Source: Periplaneta americana
Taxonomy: Eukaryota; Arthropoda; Insecta; Blattodea; Blattidae
Length of the DNA stretch: 64,000 bases
Assembly: GCF_040183065.1 (NCBI RefSeq)
Contig: NC_091132.1
Coordinates: 160,967,602-161,031,601, forward strand
Reading direction: 5' to 3'
Shown here piece after piece: positions 48,701-60,534 of the stretch (positions are counted from its first letter, which is position 1; every line of letters begins with the position of its first letter). Position numbers and translations under genes: made by a program. A model generated the notes under the pieces. It did no database searches. It saw only the letters and a program-made list of their open reading frames with translations, and was not told the origin of the DNA.

Positions 48701-51700
48701 TGCAAAAATTGTATTTGAATGTGTTACGTACATAAAAAAAATCGTTATGGACTACTATTTAAATGCCTAGAATTATTAAATATGCACATTTTTACAAAAA
48801 CAAAATTAGACTGAAGTAGAACCAATCATATCAAAGTTATTTAATTGAACTACGATGTGACTACTATGTGTGGACGAGAAGTTGTTCAAGTGTATTGTGT
48901 TATATATTACGAATCCATTTCAATGAATCATAAATTTGGATTTAACTGTGTTATGTAATTCAAAAGATGTGGTTATCAGTTATACTATGTTGCATTAAAC
49001 TGAACGCAAGATTTAAAATTAAACTTAATACAGTTTTACATCACATTAACTTACATTTAACCATGTCACAAAAAAGAACGCCCCCAACGAAGGGAAAAAA
49101 CCCTCCAAACAGACTGACAAACTCAAAAAGCAGTAGAAATGCCCAGTAGATGATCTAAGAGGCCCGATTAGGATTCAACAACGTGTTAGATACTATAGAG
49201 AGGCTAAACACCTCTGATAAGCGCTCACTGCGGAGGCCAACAGTACCATGGATCGTACTCTACAAAACATGGCGGTCTATAGTACCACCCTTCGAACATA
49301 AAATACTGCTCGAGTGCTTAGGAAAGGTACACCAGCGAATAGGGATTATAAAGAATGGACACTTCGCGTCGGTACCTTTGATGTAGCCGGACCGATTTCA
49401 ATGACCTTCAAGCCACCTAGAGCGTCAGATTCTGCTTTCTCCCTAGAGTTGGCGCTGACATCACACCAGCTAGCAGTCGACACAGAGGAAATATAACACA
49501 TACAATTAATACATCTAGGTACATTATGTACTCAAATAAAATAAATTGGATCCATAAAATAATAAATCCTTCTTTAACTGTAATGTCTAGACTCTAGAGT
49601 TCCTTTATAATGAGAGTTCAGACGTTGACCCCAACAACAATTAAAATATGTAATGATTTGATAGCGCTGAAAATGGAAAAACAAAACTCTTATGAGAAGT
49701 AAAACCATATACCTATATTATATTATATACAAATATTAAACGAATTCGATTCTTAATTTTATAATGTATTATATTATTTTATAATATCATTTATGATATC
49801 TGATATATAAAATATTATTATTACAACTAGTTTGTCACTGAGAAATAAAGAAAAGCTGTTAACTTGAATTTATTTGAACCAAAGTGTTACTGGATTATGC
49901 AATAAGGTAAGCGATGTTTGGATCCTGTGCCTTAATTCTATTCTCAATTATAATCTTAGCGTATGCTCGATTACACTACCTCTAGCGCTTGAAAGTGGAA
50001 CTAGCCGCTGGCGCACAGAGAAACAAAACACAGGAAAATTCGCTCAGTGTCCATTCTTTATAATCCCTATTCGCTGGGTACACTGCGGAGTCCGTGGATA
50101 TCCAGAGTACCGCAATCGTTTGAGCCAGCAAATGCCGACAAGTCCACCATTGTTAGTCCAGTGCACGCTATGCAGTATAGGAGTTGTATAGGGAAAGAAT
50201 GTAATTTAACTGCGAAAAAATGCAGTGCTGCTCTGTTCAGAACTATTCACAGAGAACTGAAAAAAGCGCACATTTGTTTTCTCTGTGAAAAGGTGAAAGA
50301 AATAAGGAAAAAGGAAAGAAGTGACTATAAATATAAAAAGGAATGATCCGCTACCTAAGCGAGCATACATTGTTAGATTAATGAATGAATGTATTTTGAT
50401 ATTTATTTTTTCAAAATTTGGGCCCCAAAAAATTTTCATAAAACTAATATAGAATTTAAGTTGTTTCAGCAATGATATTTCTACATAAAACAAATTAAAA
50501 TCACGTACCAATTAGGATCAATGTCAAATTTTTACAATCTTCTCCCTTTCAAATCAAGCATTTCTGAATTTAATCGTACTTGCTATTTGCAAGAAAGACA
50601 TAATATATTTTGTGAAGTTCTGAATTCATTCTTGAGACATGATTGTATTGTTCGGCTCGATTGGAAAATACAAAGACCGTAGAAACTAGAAACCCTATTA
50701 AGGTTAGACAGATGTGAAATTTCAATTTTCTAAACTAGTCCAGGTAGATCTATGAAATGTTGTACTTTTAATTTGTAATTTTAAATTGTGCAAATTTAGG
50801 TTTTCAAAAATTGCTACTATTTTGGCCAGAATTTTTGGGTACATACGTGTCAGGCCTTCAGAAACGAAACTTACTATACAATTTTCCTCTTTATTTTACT
50901 AAAAAAAATAATTAAAACTATTTAATGCACTAAAAGTGTGAAAACAGAAAAAATTCCACTCGAGTGTAAAAAAATTAGTATTAAAAATACCTCTTCTGGC
51001 TGATATGCATATATATAATTAGGCAGTACATCTCACTTGACGATATGTGTCAGAGGAAGGACAATTGTTTGTAAGCATCTGAAGTCTGATTAGTGGAATA
51101 TGTAGCTAATCGGCGAAGTATGCATTGGAGGGGGAAAGAAACTTGCCACCCTAACCTATTATCTCCTGGCCTAATTGTCTCACGAGTGATGCCTTATTGA
51201 TGGTACTTATGAGGTTCAAACCTGTCTTCGGACAGTTGACTAAACAACAAGAACAACAAAATGAGTGTTAGGTATAATACTGACAGTAAGTTTTGTTGAG
51301 AACATATTCAAAAACCTCTATAAAAAATCATGGATGTAGTACAGAATCTGTAGAAAGAGCAGCATTTTTAGGAATGCAAAATTTACAGAAAATTAAAGTG
51401 GAGAAAATTGACTTCAAAAGTTTGGGATAATAATAATGAACCAGGTCTCTGTCTTTTTTATTTTGCAGGCATTTTGAAACATATAGAACTAGCATATTAT
51501 ATACAGAACTTATCCTTATATACACTACCACGCTGTGCACACCTAACCTACACTAGTAAATAAAGATGACTAAAAATTACGTAATCTTATGAAAACACTA
51601 TAATAGATAAATATTATTTACAAATCACTATGCACTGTAGACACTATTATAACACTAACAATAAAACTCTTAGAAACTTGCAAATATTTCATGTATCACA

Positions 51701-53338
51701 AACAAAAACCAAGCATGGAAAACACATTGTTATGGCTACTGGCAACATGCGGAATTCTCCTTTAGACAAGAGTTGAGCTCTCCTTTGTAACTGAATATCT
51801 TTCAAAGGAAAGCAGGCTTTGAAGTAGGTCTAACACCCGTTGGATTCTATGAAGAAATATTTCGAGAAGTCGAGAAGCTACACTGGCTCAATCGGAAATC
51901 TAATATAATACATAATGTATGAAATATTGTGTAATTTCCAAAATGGTCACAGAATTCAGAATGGAGGTCGTGAACGGAGAATTTAAATTAACAGTCAGAG
52001 CCCGCTGCCTTTTAAAAATGTGACCCTAAACAGCTGATAGACCGGTCGTATGGTCATGAAAATTGGCAGAGGGCATCTTCAGATCATAATGAATTTTTAA
52101 AGATAAAAACAAAGAAACGATTTTTTTTTTACCAGAAATGACAAAATCTCACATCAGTGTATTCTTGGGGACAGTATACTGAAACTACTAACTTCCATAA
52201 TTTTAAAGCTAAACTCACAGAATGTTTATATCTGGTTGATATTAACACATGTACAAAAATTTCGTCTCTCTCTCTCTATGATAAGTGGTTTGCATTTTAT
52301 AAAATAACAATTAGGGGCCTATATAGTGTACTGCTCAATGCAAAAAGTCCCTTGCATCACAATTTACATTATTTTTCATTGACATTCAATTATAAGATTC
52401 TTTATATACATTGGAACAAACATTACTATTGGAATTTTCTGCACAGCGAATGGGTAAATTACTAGGAATTTTTATGACTATTATTTTTTATAATAAAAAA
52501 TTCTAGTAATTTACTTATTAATTTTACGGCAAAACCTTGTAGCAAGCTTTGATTCCATGTAAGTAAGGATCCATATAAGTGAAAATCACTTAAGAATAAT
52601 GTCAATTATAGCGCAAGCGACTTTTTATATAAAACGATTCAATATTTTAATAAAATAATTAATAAAATGCGAACCACGTATCATAGGCGGATGCAATTTT
52701 GTACACTTGTCACTATTAAGCAGATATACCAGTGATCAAAATTTGGTCAATCTAGCTTCGTAAGTATGGTAGTTATTGATTTCAGTGTTGTGAACTCTTA
52801 AAACTAATGAAATTCGAGAAATTTCAGTATGGTGTCCCCTTATATGCGGAAGTCGGAGAGTTTTCACGAGAAATGCAGTTGGAAATGTTTAGATTTATTG
52901 TTATTTTATTTGCAACATTGTTGTTTTCATTTGTTACTTGTAATTTATTAAGTTCTTGTTGCTGTAATACCTGTAACTGTGACATTTATGAAGGAGTGTA
53001 TTGAACACTTAAATGTATATTTATGCTGTAATAATTATTAAATAAAGTTTTTATACATTAGTATGTTGACTGACAATAATGTTCTAAAATGTAAGAAGAT
53101 CCTTTAGAAGTTTTTGCCCTTCAAATTAAAAATATCTGAGTTTTACTTTAAATATTCCTATCCCTAGCGTGTTGAAACGGACTAACAATGGCGACCGACT
53201 CGGTGATTGCGCTACTCTTGTATATCCACGGACTCTGGTACACTGCCTCTTTGAATAATAAGGTGTCCTGTAGTTTCCAATTAATACTTTATTTCATATT
53301 CTTGTATGATTCACTTTCAATAATAATATTTCACAACA

Positions 53339-53372
<34 letters not shown>

Positions 53373-56300
53373 TTATTTATTTATTTGTATCAATTGTAGA
53401 CTTGGGTCAGTGGAAGAGCAGGCCTTAACTCTGCCAGGTAAAATAAAATAAATTATATTTTTCGGATACATCAATATTTAATTTAAACATTTCGCTATTG
53501 GTTTTGTAAAAAGCTGATTTATAAATGAAAGAGTAATGATTAAGACTTTAAAATTTCCAAAAATGTCTCATTCCCTCGGATTTAAATTAAATGTACAGTA
53601 AATCATAATATTCGTTGCTGGATAATTAACCCCTCTCAATAAAGTAAAATTGCCCCAGAGAATTATAAGATAAGACGGACTGAGCATAAGCGAAATATCT
53701 GTATTAATAAGTTTGTACCATCAAGAGTTTAGTATTTATTGTGTGTGTAGGGCCTACTCCAATTTTCTTTTTATTAATGCGTAGGGCACTTTTTGTTAAC
53801 AAAGAGGAAAGTTAGCACTTGCATCACACACAATTTGTCATTATTGTTCAAAATAATGTAAGAACAGTTTTATTCTGCAAAAGCCTCTACTTAGTTGCGA
53901 GACACGTGTGAGATCAATATTTGTTTCAAATTATATTAGACTACACGATGTCTCCTTCATGCGACAATATTTGTTTCAAATTATATTAGACTACACGATG
54001 TCTCCATCACGCGAAAAGAAGTGTAGCTAGCTGTGGCTCCTGTTGTTTCTGATAACAATGTTAATCGTAAGTATCTTAACGTTTCAATAAATGTGGTGAG
54101 TTATGATCACGAGTAACTTTCTATTAGTGTCATTCTTTAATTATTATGTTGTATGCTAAGAGGTTATTTGTAGTTTTAATAATTCCAGTTTTCAAAAGTT
54201 CTCTGTGTTAATTCCAATTTCAAATAAATTTTTCTCAATAACTTAATTATTGGATTTTTTTTTAATTTTCGCCACTACCTTTCCTATATTTTACTCCTAT
54301 CAGTTACATACGTCGTCTCTCTTGAAATCACCTGGTGAGCACTGAATTACATGATTTCATATTAGGTTGGATTAGCTAAAGTCATTAAATTTGTGACGAA
54401 GTCAAAAAATTGTTTATTTTTCTTCTGCCGAATACATTCATCCGTCTTTAGGTGCTTTGCTTTGGTTGCATTGAGTATAGCTTGTCATTTAATATCTGGG
54501 CTATATTTAGTGAAAGTAATAAAAACATTGGCCTACAGCTGTTATAAAACGTAAAGTTTTGTGGGTATTTTACTTTTTACTTATTAACATAATCTTAATA
54601 TGTAACTCAATTCACAATAATACTAACTTCATCACAGTCTTTTGCTACAACATCCGAGCCACGCCCCTTTGTTTTGACTAACCAAAATATTGCGGACCAA
54701 TGTTCAATAGTCTTCAACTTTCAGAAGTCTTTAGCCTCTCTATAGTATCTAGCTCGTTGGGATTCAAGGACTCCTGCTTGTGTAAAACAACTCAAAGAAA
54801 CACAGAGTAGGTAGCGCTATGATCAGACTGTGTCAGTCAGATATAGTGTCACAGCCTTTAAGATGGCGGTAGTTTGTCATCACCGACGAAACAGAAATAG
54901 CTTGAACTTATTTATTTGTTATTGTATATAACAGGCAAAGCCCAATTACAATGTTCAAGACTGACAAACTAATTTATAAACATAAACAAAGAAAAGAAAA
55001 CATTCCCTTATTAAAAACCAAAACAAAATAGAACACAGGGAGAGAAAATAAAATGAAATCAAGGTGTAAAAGAAGCTTCAAATTAACTAAAAACATATTT
55101 TGGAAAATGTGATAAATTATTATCTATGTTGCAAAATTCATATTGAAAATGTCGACATATGAATGAGGATATAACTTATTGTATAACTGTAACATTCGGA
55201 AATCTGTGGAATTTTTGTGCGATTCTATATTTGCCTTTGGTATGAAATATAAATTTCGAAATTTTGTATTATGCTTGCGTGCATAAAATGTTATATAATA
55301 AAATAAAGCAACACAGTATCAATTATCGTTAATAATTTTAGAAAGAATGTTTAAAGATTGAGAATTTGGTCTAATTTGCAAACAAGTAAAATAGAAATGT
55401 TGAAGCATTGTAGCATAACTCTCACAAGTAGGATAATTATTACAAAATCTATAATATAACCAGTTTAGAAATTTATTTTGTATTTTTTTCTAGTAACAGA
55501 AAATTTTTGTTAGTAACTGGTTTCCAGATAACAGCAACATATACTAATTTACATCCAACAATGGAAGTATACTAAATTATTATAGTTTTGACTTTAAATT
55601 TACAAGAATTTCTCATAAAAAAACTTAATCTTTTATAGGATAAATTTATATTATTAATATGACTATGAAATATATAATTACTGCCAAATAATATACCTAA
55701 TTCACTATGTTTCTGCAGGTAAAACTTTGGCTCTATTTCAATTGAAAATTTATTATTATTTTTTGTAATTTTGAAAATGTCATACGTATCCATTTATGAC
55801 TATTGGATAGCACTTTAATATTAATACCCCAAATATGTTAGTATGTAATATTTTATTAAGTAAGCTTACCTTAAAATCAGATATAGTTTCAATTTCTTTA
55901 TAGAATTTAATATCATCGGCAAATAATAACATTTTAGAATGTTGTATACAATACAAGATATCATTAACAAACAATAAAAACAATAATGGACCAAGATGAA
56001 AAGGTTGAGTTCAAGGAAAACTTAATGAGGCAGTGAATGCTACAGTTGTAGATCAATCACTGTCATACTTCCTAAACTACAAATTTGTGCAGGAAAGTAT
56101 ATGGACAAACCAAGAAAATGAAAACAGCAAATATTGGCTCATCCAGGACGTTGACAGACTTGCGAAGTTTAAGAGGGTACTGATCTGAAAGTTCTTGTTT
56201 CCACACAGTCAATGGCATACGTGAGAGCACTGATCTTGACTTACTGATTTATAACACAGCTAACAAAATAACTCTTTGTTTAAACCTGAGCTCTTATAGG

Positions 56301-58043
56301 TTGTGTATTTCAAATGAAGGTGAATGAAGCCAGCTTCAGCAAAAATAAACACTTTTAGAAATTATATGTTGCAGGACCCCTCGTTCTTGTTCACGTTCAT
56401 TGATCCTTTCATAACATTGATATCCCAGTCTACTATATACAGTCGCGAAGCTCAATATGTAGTAAAAATGCAAACATGGGTAGTTGCCCACCACTAGGAT
56501 CGCTACTATCGCCTCATTATCGCAGATCTCTCTCCTAGCAGCCGACAAAATATGTTACACTTTCGTTGTCATGTTTTTTTGGAAAAATTAACATCTTCCT
56601 TCCATTATTGAAACATTAAATGCATAAAGTTAATTTATTATTTTAATGAAGTATATTAAATTCCACCATAAACTCGAAGATACCTGCAAGAAATAAGTTA
56701 ATATAATTTTTGTTTGTGCAAAACGAACTGAAATTTACTATAATAGCTTCACTCATTCAAGATTATAGCGATAATTAACTATGAAAACAATAAATATTAA
56801 TTTGCATTTCTCTTTACAACAATAATAATGGAAATATGAATTAATAGAGTAACTTACGTGTACCAGTACTTGTCGTGTAGGCTTACGTAGTTAACTAAGT
56901 GGGATGAGGTTAAGCAATAATAATCACACCAGAATTGGAAATAAAACGTGATCAATAAATTTTATTGTAACAGACCCTTTCTACGTCTCTAGTAAAGCAA
57001 CAAATAAAAATAACAACAAAATTAACAGCTATAATTAAAAACATATCCTCTGAAGAAAAAAGTAGGCCTAAGCAATAATAATCCCACCAGAATTGAAAAT
57101 AAAACGTGATCAATAAATTTCATTAAAACAAACTTAATTTTTCTACGTCTTTAGTAAAATAACACATAAAAATAATAACAAAATCAATAGCTACAATTAA
57201 AAATATATCCTCTGAAAAAAAAAAAAGTAGACCTAACCTTTATTTGTCTGGAAATTTAGCAGCCTAAGTGACAAACTTTAACCGCTATCTAATGTCCTTT
57301 CGATTAGACTGAAACATTTCATTGTGAAATTTAAGGATATAATGTATTCTAACAGTCACAAAGAACTTCAAATTAACAGTTTTGTTTCTGCACAGCATTC
57401 TTGTGGAACCTTTCTGAATCTTTGGGAAACCGGAAAAAGGATAACTCTGGCCTCTTTCTCTTACTGTTGCTACAATTTATAGCACTACAAACGTCTCCTC
57501 CTTGCCTTGTCCCATATTATTATTCCAATTATTATATTTTAGCCATTAACATTTTCATTATAACCAATAACGAACATTTCACAAGCATCAATGTGAAATA
57601 CGCAACGAGCCAGCACTTGATAGAAATACAACATAGTCCAATGTCGACCATGGACAGTCTATTGTTTCTAGTTGCTAACCGCTTGGACCGCTTTATCACG
57701 AGATTTGCAAAAAAAAAAACACTTCAAGCTTCGCGACTGTATATAGTAGACTGTGATTGATATACTGTTTAGTAGCTCTCTAAACTTGAGGAAATACGTA
57801 TTTACGATTGCCATATCACATTCACAAGTTTCAACTTCGTTTATTGTGTTTCATCACGTTCAAGAAAAATATTTAGTTACACTGGTATATGCTCCCCAGT
57901 TATAAATGATGTATTTAGAAAAAAAAAAGTAATTGCTTTCAATATACCTCAGATAAAAGCTTCCTCTCTTCTATATCTGCGTTATCACTTGTTTGTATAG
58001 CAAGTGGGTCGGAGTCAGGTTCCATCATCTTCAAGTGATCCAT
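44407..58043 (-). CDS. gene 3: C2H2 zinc-finger protein with acidic leader
   Basis: Exons 57948-58043, 48004-48141, 46265-46347 and 44407-45271 join in phase to about 393 residues. The leader (105 residues) is acidic. Exon 4 encodes nine C2H2 units: the first (CDICGMSFLEFENLKSHY), a degenerate second (Cys replaced by Gly and Ser), and seven canonical ones with TNERP, TREKP and TGEQP-type linkers. The protein is expected to be a nuclear, sequence-specific DNA-binding factor; its target and effect are unknown. Introns 1 and 2 carry large insertions (a nested 5.6-kb transposon; a recombinase relic next to exon 2) but the splice sites remain. The array loses frame near 44450, removing later fingers. 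This is the most normal of the three genes. Confidence 0.7.
45476..45592 (-). mobile_element. LINE 3' tail stub
   Basis: CATTTATTTATTAATATTTA, then TGCTGGACAACAGACACTGG on the plus strand, has the same architecture as LINE A and LINE B 3' ends (TTATTTATT, AATATT, GTGC, ACAACAG). Only the tail remains, next to an AAT array, at the place where genes 1 and 2 have LINEs A and B. Confidence 0.5.
45593..45765. repeat. AAT microsatellites in intron 3 of gene 3
   Basis: AAT runs at about 45588-45630 and 45712-45765. Between them lies the uninterrupted target of the 18905-19649 MITE. Confidence 0.9.
46265..46347 (-). CDS. gene 3 exon 3
   Basis: 83 nt reading ESSCELDEVRGEGKPEV and ending EENEVLTE plus CG (AG in genes 1 and 2), so the split codon becomes Arg. 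The acceptor is GATGTGCAG, the donor GTGAGTG. A second GTGAGG inside the exon could act as an early donor. Confidence 0.7.
47470..47990 (+). pseudogene. C-terminus of a second tyrosine recombinase (Crypton/DUF3504-like), relic
   Basis: From 47597 it reads MFANISNCAGLYVKNIYK, then ITNHSSRCTAVSNMTRIG and ELIKITGHTYASS. NHSxR plus GH matches the HxxR and H/W boxes of Crypton-type recombinases with the NHSxRxT style, a different branch from the one at 17602-18643. The catalytic Tyr is not seen and the upstream domain is missing. The block replaces about 750 bp of intron 2 present in genes 1 and 2 and ends about 15 bp from the exon 2 donor. Confidence 0.6.
48004..48141 (-). CDS. gene 3 exon 2
   Basis: 138 nt, EGNLLDFHFIEIKTECTDHR to DFPIVKNEAE; acceptor ATTTCCCAG, donor GAG followed by GTGAGTGCAG. 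Confidence 0.7.
49333..50076 (-). mobile_element. MITE with CAGCGAATAGGG ends, copy 2 (744 bp)
   Basis: Near-identical to 18905-19649 but in opposite orientation. It is flanked by an exact 7-bp duplication GGTACAC (49326-49332 and 50077-50083), and lies at the left edge of the next element. Confidence 0.9.
50087..53236. mobile_element. Mutator-like (MULE) candidate, 3150 bp, non-autonomous
   Basis: The left end GGAGTCCGTGGATATC and the inverted right end AGAGTCCGTGGATATA pair over at least 75 bp with mismatches. An exact 10-bp duplication GGTACACTGC flanks it (50077-50086 and 53237-53246). Long inverted ends with a 9-11-bp duplication suggest a MULE. Near the left end a small frame has CIGKECNLTAKKC and CFLCEKVKEIRKKE (50176-50346), perhaps a captured exon; near the right end 52807-53004 encodes one hydrophobic helix. 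Neither is recognised. Confidence 0.65.
51027..51265 (+). mobile_element. SINE-like repeat with B box and AAC tail
   Basis: A B-box-like GAGGTTCAAACCTGTC lies at about 51210-51225, followed by an AACAACAAGAACAACAA tail. It lies inside the MULE candidate. The head is not clearly tRNA-like, so the class is tentative. Confidence 0.45.
53339..53460. repeat. TTA microsatellite and LINE-tail-like piece
   Basis: A TTATTATTATTATTA run to about 53370, then TTATTTATTTATTTG and GGCCTTAACTCTGCCAG, the latter similar to the hairpin at 43057. Part of the outer transposon. Confidence 0.5.
53915..54014. repeat. 50-bp tandem duplication
   Basis: CAATATTTGTTTCAAATTAT starts at 53915 and again at 53965; the two 50-bp units differ at two positions. 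Confidence 0.9.
54905..55993 (-). mobile_element. LINE C, 5'-truncated
   Basis: Minus strand: MFLLFVNDILYCIQHSKM, then LLFADDIKFYKEIETI (55983-55850), is the reverse transcriptase core. A second frame (55793-55572) has NLSYKRLSFFMRNSCKF. The 3' region of about 0.6 kb ends GGCTTTGCCTGTTATATACA, then a TAAATAAG tail at 54905. The intact target and 3' end are shared with gene 2 (27855-28115). Confidence 0.75.
56424..57755. mobile_element. DNA transposon with CACAGTCTAC ends, copy 2 (inverted)
   Basis: The same ends as 12090-13052 (CAGTCTACTATATACAGTCG at left, inverted at right), with an 8-bp duplication ATTGATAT (56416-56423 and 57756-57763). The interior matches copy 1 in reverse. It is longer (1332 bp) and has no transposase. 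Inserted in intron 1 of gene 3. Confidence 0.85.
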
Positions 58044-58048
58044 TACGA
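57948..58048 (-). CDS. gene 3 exon 1 (start codon exon)
   Basis: The ATG is at 58043-58041; 32 codons, MDHLKMMEPDSDPLAIQT to EERKLLSE, then donor GTATATTG. The exon opens at 58048 after CCTTTTTCAG. The intron to exon 2 is 9.8 kb. Confidence 0.7.
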
Positions 58049-58692
58049 CTGAAAAAGGAAATTAAATAACTTAACCTGCAGAATGTAAGCGATTCGGATA
58101 GACTTACTGGCTTGGTAAGTAATCATTCTACATCTGCGTTGAGTGAGTATTTCTATGTATGCGAGCGCGAACATATTCCGCAATAATTAACACAAAAACA
58201 AATGAAAGTGTAGATGAACATGTGAGTCTAGGGAAAAGTTACAGTAACTGTTTTAGAAAACAAGCCGTACGATTGACGACATAGTTTATCACAAAGTTTC
58301 ACATGCGATCTGCTGGTTAAAACAGATTACTGTGCGGTTCTATGTCAAATTTGACGTACAATTTAACATCGCCGTGCTCCTTAATAACTGAGTTTGCTCA
58401 TAAAAATAATTTTTAGAATATAAGAAACAAACATGAATAATATTTACCGTTCTTAAAAATAAAATTGAAAATAATAGTAATATTAATAAAAACTGCATAC
58501 AATAGTAATTTATCCGTAATTTCAAACTGGTAAGCGTGAGACACAGAAAGAATTCGCGTAATAAATAATCTGAACCTTAAGGAATAATTAATATTAATAC
58601 GAAATTTCAAACTGTTAAGAGTGTAATACAAAGAGAATAAGTGTAATAAAAAATGTGCACCTTATGGAATAACTAATTACACGTTTTATATT

Positions 58693-58940
58693 AAGGTTAC
58701 ACGGGAATAACGATCAAGGTCCATTTTAGAAAGTTTCGGGAAAAACGAATTTTAAAGTTTAAGCACTTAATACTTTGTAATGTCTGTATTTAATAGAAAT
58801 TGACGTAAGGAAATGTCAAGAACGATGATTTCTTATTAGTGGCTAGACCACATGATAGTACTTCCTTTCCACTATAAGATAGCATTATTAACTCAATTTC
58901 AATTTTTGATGGACCTTGATCATTTTTCCCGTGTACCCTT
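58693..58940. mobile_element. small MITE, about 248 bp
   Basis: Inverted ends AAGGTTACACGGGAATAA and AAGGGTACACGGGAAAAA, continuing to GATCAAGGTCCAT. Spacer copies 1 and 2 lack it (about 9127 and 31128). The target duplication is unclear. Confidence 0.75.
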
Positions 58941-59314
58941 CATATGTAAATATGTACCTGCACCGCTTTTTTTACAGTAATATGCAAAGAATTAAATACA
59001 TACCTCTAGGACAAGTCGCTGTATAGCACAATGGATTGTAAGCAATGAAGGAAAGTTTTCGGACGTCGTTTCCTCCTTATATTTGTGGAATACAATGCAA
59101 TAGTATATTACCCACTGCTCAGTGAAAAAAAAATCACATTTACATACCTGTTTTCAGCAGTCAATTTTAAGCACTGGTGAAGGCCAAATTAGCATAGAAT
59201 AATAAGACCTGATACGATAAATTTATATTAGTATATTTCTTACAAAGTATAATTAAAATACCTATACCTAGATAGCAATTCATATAGAAGACCGTGACAC
59301 CTTGGTTTCTGGAT

Positions 59315-59687
59315 CAGTGTTGCCAACAGAACGGAAATTCCGTCAAAAGTGACGGAATTTCAATATAGCAGACGGGAAAAGAATGGCTTTGAAGGGGGAC
59401 GAATTTTCTGGCGGAAATTACGATTTACATTGTCCCTTGACTTTTTTAGGTGCTGTCATTTGTAATTGTTTAATTTTTGGGGGAGCTTAGACCAACAAAA
59501 TACATCAACTGCAGAACTAGAGGCAGACTGTTAATTTAATCAAGATTGTAAGGAAATTGCGTTAATATCTTCTTTTATTTGTATATAGATATATTGAGTG
59601 AGTCTTACTTTTTTTAATTTTGACGGATTCTCACGCATTTCCAGGTGATAGACTGACGGGAATACAATTTATGTGTTGGCAACACTG
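59315..59687. mobile_element. hAT-type MITE, 373 bp
   Basis: Ends CAGTGTTGCCAACA on both sides, inverted, flanked by TTCTGGAT (59307-59314) and TGCTGGAT (59688-59695), an 8-bp duplication with one mismatch. Copy 1 has the empty site near 9500. Confidence 0.88.
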
Positions 59688-59717
59688 TGCTGGATTACTT
59701 ATGACTAGTTATATCAA

Positions 59718-59751
59718 ACGAGCACAGCATTCAGCATTCTGTGCTCGTTGG
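59718..59751. other. 34-bp hairpin insertion
   Basis: Arms AACGAGCACAG (59717-59727) and CTGTGCTCGTT (59739-59749) enclose an 11-base loop. TTATATCAA stands on both sides (59709-59717 and 59752-59760). Copy 1 has no hairpin here. Confidence 0.75.
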
Positions 59752-60339
59752 TTATATCAACATTGTAAACTATACACAATACCTCTATACAAATTCATCC
59801 TGCCTAAGGTTTTCCTAAACCTCTAAAACAGATATCGGGATGAACCTTAAAATAAATGGGCCACGAACCTACATTCCTTTAACCATAAAGATTCCGTTGA
59901 TTTTGCAAACAATTTTCTACATAGATGCATTGGCATAGCTTCATATATTAGCCTGTTACTTGAGCGAGTTCCTCGACTTTATTCGCACAGGGGACTTTTA
60001 CAGTTCAGACTTACAAATCCAGGTGTTTTTTCTGGAGATCTTGGCTCTGCCTTCGAACATCACACTTGTCATATGAGCGAGTTTACTGGACTCCACTGGC
60101 ACTGTGAAGAGACAAAGTACCTTTCCCAATGTGCAGACTTACACCTTCCTGCGTTTCTTCTTGTGATCCTCAAGTCAGCTTCTCTAACGACTACCCCCCC
60201 CCCCTTCACTGTTAAGTGATAACTATTGCGTCACGTCTATTTTCGGTTGTTTCCCCTTCAACATTTTTTCAGTGGAGCAGCGAAACCACACTGAGACAAG
60301 TGGCGAACAGGCTTGGGAGTTTACGTATTCGGTTTTCGT

Positions 60340-60534
60340 CAGGGGCGTATTTTGCGGGCTACCGGTGGTAGCCCAAGGAAATTACAAAAGACAAAGTTTA
60401 TAATATAACATAATGTAATAATTTTGTATTATTAGTTTTACCATAGTAATTAAAATTAAAGTAATTGTTAGATATATTTTGTGTAATAATAGGGTCAGCG
60501 GTAGCCCAAACCCTTTAACCAGTATACGCCACTG
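60340..60534. mobile_element. hAT-type MITE, 195 bp
   Basis: Ends CAGGGGCGTA and, inverted, CAGTGGCGTA, followed by copies of GGGCTACCG; exact 8-bp duplication GTTTTCGT (60332-60339 and 60535-60542). Copy 2 shows the empty site at about 35601-35608. Confidence 0.88.

Larger units (their letters stand above)
49179..54759. mobile_element. outer DNA transposon of a nest, 8-bp target duplication
   Basis: Inverted ends CAACGTGTTAGATACTATAG (left) and CAACGAGCTAGATACTATAG (right, inverted) extend 30 bp with two mismatches. GGATTCAA is duplicated (49171-49178 and 54760-54767); gene 2 has it once at about 27714. Without the two inner elements and their duplications about 1.7 kb remains, with no transposase seen. 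It fits hAT- or P-type sizes but is unclassified. It lies in intron 1 of gene 3. Confidence 0.85.

Noticed and set aside
50047-50346. Cys-containing frame considered as a THAP domain
   Set aside because: The Cys spacing does not fit and no downstream C-x2-H is seen.
52807-53004. 65-codon frame with one hydrophobic helix and a Cys-rich end
   Set aside because: Short, inside a transposon, no known relative; noted only in the MULE entry.
57401-57760. 119-codon frame at the right end of a DNA transposon
   Set aside because: Its C-terminus is the translated inverted repeat and it is not preserved in the other copy.
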